From an uncultured beta proteobacterium (GTDB lineage Bacteria; Pseudomonadota; Gammaproteobacteria; Burkholderiales; SG8-39), in NCBI GenBank assembly GCA_903868285.1, contig CAIPUP010000097.1:1-19527 (forward strand): a DNA stretch of 19,527 nucleotides, read 5' to 3'. The position numbers were made by a program, and so were the translations under genes. Shown one piece after another: positions 14,907-19,527 of this stretch (its first letter is position 1; every line of letters starts with the position of its first letter). The notes beneath the pieces were generated by a model. That model was not told the origin of the DNA, made no database searches, and saw nothing but the letters and a program-made list of their open reading frames with translations.

Positions 14907-14935
14907 GACGGCCATGGCTGGCGGTCGTTGTTTTT
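14907..14935 (+). terminator. Possible weak terminator after ndk
   Basis: GACGGCC (14907-14913) and GGCGGTC (14920-14926) form a seven-pair stem with one mismatch and a 6-base loop, followed by GTTG and five T. It is imperfect, so probably only partly stops transcription between ndk and rlmN. Confidence 0.35.
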
Positions 14936-14960
14936 CGTCAGCCTAACCCTCCATCCCCCC

Positions 14961-16178
14961 ATGCCAGTCAATCTGCTTGATTTTGATGGTCCTGCCCTGG
15001 CTGAGTATGTGCAGGGACTGGGTCAGAAGCCGTTTCGAGCGCGGCAGTTGCAGCGCTGGATTCATCGTGCCGGCGAGAACGACTTCGCCCGCATGACCGA
15101 TCTGGCGGGCAGCTTTCGCGCTTTGCTGCAGCAGCAGGCAGAAGTTCTGCAGCCGCGGGTCACCGCCGATCGCATCGCCAGCGATGGCACACGCAAGTGG
15201 TTGCTGGATATCGGCGGCTCGGCGGTCGAGACCGTGTTCATCCCCGAGCAGCGACGCGGCACGCTGTGCATCTCTTCGCAGGCTGGCTGTGCCCTCGATT
15301 GCAGTTTTTGCTCCACGGGCAAGCAGGGTTTCAATCGCAACCTCACCACGGCCGAAATCATCGGTCAGCTGTGGCATGCCAATCGTGTACTGGGGATCGC
15401 GCGTGACGATGTTGACGAAACCGCCGATGACCTTGCTGATGCGCAGTCCGATACGGATAGCGATACCGCTACCGGTCAGGCATCAGACAGTGCGGCCAGC
15501 AACGCCAGCGCATCGCAGCAGTCGCGACCTGTGACCAATGTCGTGATGATGGGTATGGGCGAGCCCTTGCTGAACTACGAGGCGGTGCTGCCAGCGCTCC
15601 GACTGATGCTGGACGACCATGGTTACGGCCTGTCGCGGCGACGCGTCACGCTCTCCACCTCGGGCATCGTGCCGGCGATTGATCGGCTGCGCGAGGATTG
15701 TCCGGTTGCGCTGGCGGTGTCGCTGCATGCCCCTGATGACGCGCTGCGCGATCAGCTGGTGCCGATCAATCGTAAATATCCGTTGGCGCAATTGCTGGCG
15801 GCCTGTGTGCGCTATTTGGAGCGGGCGCCGCGTGACTTCGTGACCTTCGAATACGTCATGCTTGAAGGTGTGAATGACAGCCCGGCGCAGGCGCGGCAGT
15901 TGTTGCAGCTGCTGGCCGAAGTGCCGTGCAAGCTGAATCTCATCCCGTTCAATCCCTTTCCCGGATCTGACTTCCGTCGCTCCTCCATCGATGCGGTACG
16001 GCGATTCGCTGAGATTCTCAACCGTGCCGGTATCGTTGCGACGGTGCGCAAGACGCGCGGTGATGATATCGACGCTGCCTGCGGCCAGCTGGCCGGGCAG
16101 ATTGAGGATCGCACCCGACGCAGCCTGCGCAACACCATACGCATTGAACCGCAACGCAATACCGAGGCCACGGCGTGA
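14961..16178 (+). CDS. rlmN: Dual-specificity 23S rRNA/tRNA adenine-C2 methyltransferase
   Basis: RlmN is a radical-SAM enzyme that methylates C2 of A2503 in 23S rRNA and A37 of some tRNAs. The [4Fe-4S] cysteines are C110, C114 and C117 in CALDCSFC. The mechanistic cysteines correspond to C103 (LCISSQ) and C374 (DAACGQL). GMGEPLLNY (198-206), LSTSG (231-235), AVSLHAP and NLIPFNPFPGS are intact. The length is 405, over the usual 370-385, because of an Asp/Ser/Ala-rich insertion (about 149-190) before the VTNVVMMGMGEP strand. ATG 14961 (MPVNLLDFD) fits homologues but lacks a clear ribosome site; the frame extends to TTG 14928. The TGA overlaps the next gene's GTG. Confidence 0.95.
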   Translation: MPVNLLDFDGPALAEYVQGLGQKPFRARQLQRWIHRAGENDFARMTDLAGSFRALLQQQAEVLQPRVTADRIASDGTRKWLLDIGGSAVETVFIPEQRRGTLCISSQAGCALDCSFCSTGKQGFNRNLTTAEIIGQLWHANRVLGIARDDVDETADDLADAQSDTDSDTATGQASDSAASNASASQQSRPVTNVVMMGMGEPLLNYEAVLPALRLMLDDHGYGLSRRRVTLSTSGIVPAIDRLREDCPVALAVSLHAPDDALRDQLVPINRKYPLAQLLAACVRYLERAPRDFVTFEYVMLEGVNDSPAQARQLLQLLAEVPCKLNLIPFNPFPGSDFRRSSIDAVRRFAEILNRAGIVATVRKTRGDDIDAACGQLAGQIEDRTRRSLRNTIRIEPQRNTEATA

Positions 16179-17017
16179 AGCGCTTTGACGGGTTGGTCGC
16201 AGTGCTCACAATGTCGCAACGGGCAGCACTTTGCGCAATCTTGCTCAACGTGTTTCTGCTGCAAGGCTGTGCCAGCAATGGCTTGGGCAGTGATCGCACC
16301 CAGAGCGAAGACCCGGATAGCGGCATGCTGGTCACCGAGCCAGGCACACCCCGGGAACGTGCCCGGGTGCATACTGAGCTGGCTTCGGCCTATTTCGGCC
16401 GCGGCAACATGGCGGTGGCACTGGATGAGGCACGAATCGCCACGCGCGCCGATCCCGGCTATGCCATGGCCTACAACGTGTTGGGCCTGGTGCACATGGA
16501 TCTCAAGGAGACGTCCCAGGCGCAGCAGAACTTCGAGCGTGCCTTGCGCCTGTCGCCCAACGATCCGGATATCAATCACAACTTTGGCTGGTTCCTGTGC
16601 CAGACTGGCCGGCAGGATCTGGCGCTCAAATATTTTCAGAGTGCGGTGCGCAATCCGCTGTACGCCACGCCGCAGCGGTCTTATTCGCTTGCCGGTGAAT
16701 GCCTGTTGCAAATTGGTCGTGATGCCGAGGCGATCGATCAATTCGAGCGTGCCTTGCGCGTCGATGCGGGTCATGTGCCTGCCATCTTCAAGTTGGCAAC
16801 AGTGCGTCACCGTCGCGGCGAATGGTTGCAGGCGCGGGAGTTGGTGGCCCGCTTCAATAACCTGACCGATGCCACAGCCGAATCAACCTGGTTGGCGTTG
16901 CGTGTTGCACGGCGCCTTGGCGATGCTGCGGCCGAAGCCAGTCTTGCCAATGAAATGCGCCGGCGCTTTGCCGGCACGCCCGAGTACGAGCTTCTTGTGA
17001 ATGGACGCTACGAGTGA
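16175..17017 (+). CDS. pilF: Type IV pilus biogenesis/stability TPR lipoprotein PilF/PilW
   Basis: An outer-membrane lipoprotein pilotin that helps the PilQ secretin assemble. The N-terminus is a lipoprotein signal with a hydrophobic stretch (18-29) and lipobox LQGC, so C32 is the lipidated residue. About four to six TPR repeats follow: RVHTELASAYFGRGNMAVALDEARIATRADP (64-94), then AYNVLGLVHMDLKETSQAQQNFERALRLSPND (98-129), NHNFGWFLCQTGRQDLALKYFQSAV (134-158), and YSLAGECLLQIGRDAEAIDQFERAL (169-193). At 280 residues it is normal for the family. GTG 16175 overlaps the rlmN stop (GTGA) and follows GAGG by seven bases; ATG 16211 would shorten the signal's n-region but has no site. Its position between rlmN and rodZ is the standard proteobacterial context. 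Confidence 0.92.
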   Translation: MKRFDGLVAVLTMSQRAALCAILLNVFLLQGCASNGLGSDRTQSEDPDSGMLVTEPGTPRERARVHTELASAYFGRGNMAVALDEARIATRADPGYAMAYNVLGLVHMDLKETSQAQQNFERALRLSPNDPDINHNFGWFLCQTGRQDLALKYFQSAVRNPLYATPQRSYSLAGECLLQIGRDAEAIDQFERALRVDAGHVPAIFKLATVRHRRGEWLQARELVARFNNLTDATAESTWLALRVARRLGDAAAEASLANEMRRRFAGTPEYELLVNGRYE

Positions 17018-18033
17018 GTGCTATCGAACCCAGTCAGAGTGCATCGTCGGCTTGCCCGGAAGTCGACAGCGGCGTCGCCAATGGGCTTCCTGACAGGCTA
17101 GCCGATAAGCTCCCCGAAACGCGCGTCGGCTCGCTGACCGACTCTCTCGCCGACGGGACCATGCCAGAGACAGTGCAAAACGAGCCCGCAGTGCAAAGCG
17201 AGTCAGAGCATCCTGGCCAGCTGCTGCGGGCGGCGCGCGAGCGTCTGGGGTTGAGCCTGAACGATATTGCCCAGACCACCAAGTTTGGTGTGCGACAGAT
17301 CGAGGCACTGGAGCAGAACGATGTTCAGCGCTTGCCACCAGCGACATTTGTGCGTGGCATGTTGCGTGGCTATGCCCGGCGGGTTGAACTCGACCCGGTA
17401 CCGTTGCTGGCGGCCTATGAGGCACATGGCCAGAGCCGCGTGCCAACATTGCCGCAGGCCGTTGTACGACCGGTGACCTTTCCCGATGGACACAATCGTT
17501 CCACCCGCAACTCTTTGTTGTGGTCGCTGGCCTTTCTGGTAGCGATGCTTGCCGTTGTCCTGGAGTGGCAGTTTGGCGACGCCTTGTGGGGTGCGCATCC
17601 TGTCCCAGGGGTTGCGTCAAGCGCAGATGCGGCGCCGGCTGCCAACGCCAGGACGAATGGCGAACTGTCGTTGACCTTGAGCCCGACGCCGCAGCTGTTG
17701 CAAGACAGCGCGGCCAGCGATTCGGGAAGGAGTCTGGTTCCGGCCAGCGCAGCGAATGCGGCAAGCGTAGTGACCGGTACGGCGATACCGGGTCGCTCGA
17801 TGCTGCAGCTGGAATTTCAGGGCCGGTCTTGGGTTGAGGTGCGTGAGCGTGATGGCCGTGTGATTTTTTCCCAGGATAATCCGGCCGGCAGCCGCAGCAG
17901 CGTCGAAGGCGTGCTGCCCCTGACATTGACGATAGGCAATGCGGCAGGTGTGAAGCTGATCTGGCTGGACAAGCCGGTCGACCTCAAGCCGCACCTGGGT
18001 GTTGCTGGTGTGGCCCAGCTGGTGCTCCAGTAG
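17014..18033 (+). CDS. rodZ: Cytoskeletal protein RodZ-like, HTH plus DUF4115
   Basis: A bitopic inner-membrane protein that links MreB to the elongasome and helps set rod shape. An unusual N-terminal extension of about 65 residues, rich in Ser/Glu/Asp, precedes the cytoplasmic HTH domain (68-135; LRAARERLGLSLNDIAQTTKF and RQIEALEQNDVQRLPPATFVRGMLRGYA). One transmembrane helix (168-183) follows, then a low-complexity Ala/Ser linker and the periplasmic DUF4115 domain (264-339; LEFQGRSWVEVRERDGRVIFS and LPLTLTIGNAAGVKLIW). GTG 17014 forms a GTGA overlap with pilF, so translation is probably coupled. ATG 17161 would remove most of the extension and cannot be excluded. The length of 339 is within family range. 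Confidence 0.93.
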   Translation: MSAIEPSQSASSACPEVDSGVANGLPDRLADKLPETRVGSLTDSLADGTMPETVQNEPAVQSESEHPGQLLRAARERLGLSLNDIAQTTKFGVRQIEALEQNDVQRLPPATFVRGMLRGYARRVELDPVPLLAAYEAHGQSRVPTLPQAVVRPVTFPDGHNRSTRNSLLWSLAFLVAMLAVVLEWQFGDALWGAHPVPGVASSADAAPAANARTNGELSLTLSPTPQLLQDSAASDSGRSLVPASAANAASVVTGTAIPGRSMLQLEFQGRSWVEVRERDGRVIFSQDNPAGSRSSVEGVLPLTLTIGNAAGVKLIWLDKPVDLKPHLGVAGVAQLVLQ

Positions 18034-18059
18034 CCCTTCCTTAAAAGTAACGTAAGTTC

Positions 18060-19358
18060 ATGATTTCATTGATAAATCGCAGGCTCTCCCGTAAGGTCGA
18101 TATCGCGCATTTGGCGCTCGGTGGCGATGCGCCCATCCTGGTGCAGTCGATGACCAATACCGATACCGCCGATATCGAGGGCACGATTGCGCAGGTGCAT
18201 GCGCTGGCGCGCGCCGGCTCGGAGGTGGTGCGCGTCACGGTCAACACCAGCGAAGCGGCCGCTGCCGTGCCGCATATCCGCGAACGCCTCGATGCCCTGG
18301 GCTGCGATGTGCCCTTGGTGGGCGACTTCCATTTCAATGGCCACAAGCTGCTGACCGAACATCCGGCCTGCGCCGAGGCCTTGGCCAAGTACCGCATCAA
18401 TCCTGGCAATGTCGGACGTGGTGCGCGCCGTGACGAACAGTTCGGCACCCTGATCGAGATGGCCTGCCGCTATGGCAAGCCGGTGCGTATCGGCGTCAAC
18501 TGGGGCAGCTTGGATCAGGCGCTGCTGGCGCGCATGATGGATGACAACGCTGCGCTGGCGCAGCCGCTGCCGGCTGATCAGGTGATGCGCGAGGCGCTGA
18601 TTGTCTCGGCGCTTGACTCCGCTGCGCAGGCGGAAGCCTGGGGCTTGCCCGGTGATCGCATCGTGCTGTCGTGCAAGGTCAGCGCGGTGCAGGACCTGAT
18701 TCGCGTCTATCGCGATCTGGCAGCACGTTGCGACTATCCGCTGCACCTGGGGCTGACTGAGGCTGGCATGGGCTCCAAGGGCATTGTGGCTTCTTCGGCA
18801 GCGATGGCGGTGCTGTTGCAAGAGGGCATCGGCGACACCATCCGTGTATCGCTCACCCCCGAGCCGGGTGGTGACCGCACGCGTGAGGTGATCGTGGCGC
18901 AGGAACTGCTGCAAACCATGGGTCTGCGCTCGTTCGCGCCGATGGTGATTGCCTGTCCCGGTTGCGGCCGTACCACTAGCACCGTGTTCCAGGTGCTTGC
19001 CGAGCGCATTCAGACCTACCTGCGCCAGCAGATGCCGAGCTGGCGACTGATCTACCCGGGCGTGGAGGATATGCATGTGGCGGTGATGGGCTGTGTCGTC
19101 AATGGCCCGGGTGAATCCAAGCAGGCCGATATCGGCATCAGCCTGCCGGGCAGCGGCGAGACGCCGGTGGCACCGGTGTATGTCGATGGCGAGAAAACCG
19201 TCACGCTCAAGGGTGATCACATCGCCGAGGAGTTCCAGGCCATCGTCGAAGATTATGTGCAGCGACGCTTTGCGGCCGATGCGCCGGCTGGCGGGGAGGG
19301 ACAAACCAATCCGGCGCCCAAAAAGCCTGCCTCTCGCATCATTCCCATTCGGTCGTAG
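18060..19358 (+). CDS. ispG: 4-hydroxy-3-methylbut-2-en-1-yl diphosphate synthase
   Basis: IspG (GcpE) converts MEcPP to HMBPP in the MEP isoprenoid pathway, using a [4Fe-4S] cluster. The cluster ligands are C299 and C302 (ACPGCGRT), C345 (AVMGCVVNGPGE) and E352. The TIM-barrel part shows the PILVQSMTNTDTADI, VRVTVN and DFHFNG strands plus YRINPGNVG. At 432 residues it is the betaproteobacterial length, longer than E. coli (372), with extra sequence before the cluster domain and a Pro/Lys-rich tail. ATG 18060 is 26 bp after rodZ; AAGTAACGTAAG upstream is only a weak ribosome site. Its HMBPP product feeds DMAPP, which is incidentally the precursor of the UbiX substrate. Confidence 0.97.
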   Translation: MISLINRRLSRKVDIAHLALGGDAPILVQSMTNTDTADIEGTIAQVHALARAGSEVVRVTVNTSEAAAAVPHIRERLDALGCDVPLVGDFHFNGHKLLTEHPACAEALAKYRINPGNVGRGARRDEQFGTLIEMACRYGKPVRIGVNWGSLDQALLARMMDDNAALAQPLPADQVMREALIVSALDSAAQAEAWGLPGDRIVLSCKVSAVQDLIRVYRDLAARCDYPLHLGLTEAGMGSKGIVASSAAMAVLLQEGIGDTIRVSLTPEPGGDRTREVIVAQELLQTMGLRSFAPMVIACPGCGRTTSTVFQVLAERIQTYLRQQMPSWRLIYPGVEDMHVAVMGCVVNGPGESKQADIGISLPGSGETPVAPVYVDGEKTVTLKGDHIAEEFQAIVEDYVQRRFAADAPAGGEGQTNPAPKKPASRIIPIRS

Positions 19359-19386
19359 TCGATCGATTTACAGGATCAGTAATCGA

Positions 19387-19527
19387 ATGAGTAAAACCTT
19401 GCAGGCCGTACGCGGCATGAACGACATCCTGCCGGATGAGGCCGAGCGTTGGGAGGATCTGGAAGCCGCCTTGCGTGACTGGTTGCGCGGTTATGGCTAT
19501 CGCGCCATCCGTACCCCGCTGCTGGAG
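19387..19527 (+). CDS. hisS: Histidyl-tRNA synthetase, 5' part
   Basis: The first 47 codons of HisRS, cut by the window end. SKTLQAVRGMNDILPDEAERWEDLE, then GYGYRAIRTPLLE, matches the class II synthetase N-terminus (RGMNDILP motif and motif 1 strand). The ATG at 19387 has AGGA 11 bases upstream. It follows ispG by 28 bp in the usual betaproteobacterial order ispG-hisS. Confidence 0.95.
   Translation, partial: MSKTLQAVRGMNDILPDEAERWEDLEAALRDWLRGYGYRAIRTPLLE

Noticed and set aside
17021..17926. 301-codon frame antisense to rodZ
   Set aside because: Arg/Pro/Ser-rich with no domain, fully inside a confident gene.
18066..19304. 412-codon open frame antisense to ispG
   Set aside because: It is a shadow of ispG with no recognisable domain and His/Arg/Gln-rich composition typical of reverse-strand reading.

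Overview
The window looks like a chromosomal segment of a betaproteobacterium, probably Burkholderiales. The base composition is GC-rich. The housekeeping order accA-tilS and ndk-rlmN-pilF-rodZ-ispG-hisS is typical of that group. The genus cannot be fixed from the sequence. No rRNA, tRNA, CRISPR array, insertion sequence or phage gene was seen.

Region 1 (1-7221) is an accessory metabolic locus. It opens with the 3' part of a D-aminoacylase-type amidohydrolase on the + strand. Converging on it is a minus-strand operon: ubiX-type flavin prenyltransferase, then a single-domain cupin, then an AtzA/SsnA-like amidohydrolase. Divergent from ubiX is a + strand operon: a benzoate-CoA-ligase-like enzyme, then (coupled through TGATG) a fusion of an archaeal-type CTP-dependent riboflavin kinase domain (DUF120) with a HAD phosphatase, then an FMN-binding split-barrel protein of the UPF0306 type. 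Three of these products make, modify or bind FMN. This suggests an aromatic or heteroaromatic acid pathway with its own prenyl-FMN supply. No UbiD-type decarboxylase is present in the window.

Region 2 (7236-8441) holds an eRF1/pelota-like small protein on the minus strand, preceded by a perfect FNR/ANR box at promoter distance, and a divergent HNH endonuclease-like gene.

Region 3 (8474-12010) carries a DUF6352 protein, accA (fatty-acid synthesis) and tilS (tRNA-Ile lysidine synthesis). The end of tilS overlaps, tail to tail, the end of a TctE/QseC-like histidine kinase. That kinase follows its OmpR-type response regulator on the minus strand (11973-14082).

Region 4 (14083-14474) is a long intergenic segment. 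It holds a textbook minus-strand terminator hairpin with eight U, direct repeats with an 11-bp period, and an extended -10 promoter for ndk.

Region 5 (14475-end) is the conserved block ndk, rlmN, pilF, rodZ, ispG and the start of hisS. rlmN/pilF and pilF/rodZ overlap by GTGA junctions. Several conserved enzymes here (RlmN, UPF0306, TilS) carry low-complexity insertions, two of them with visible tandem DNA duplications.
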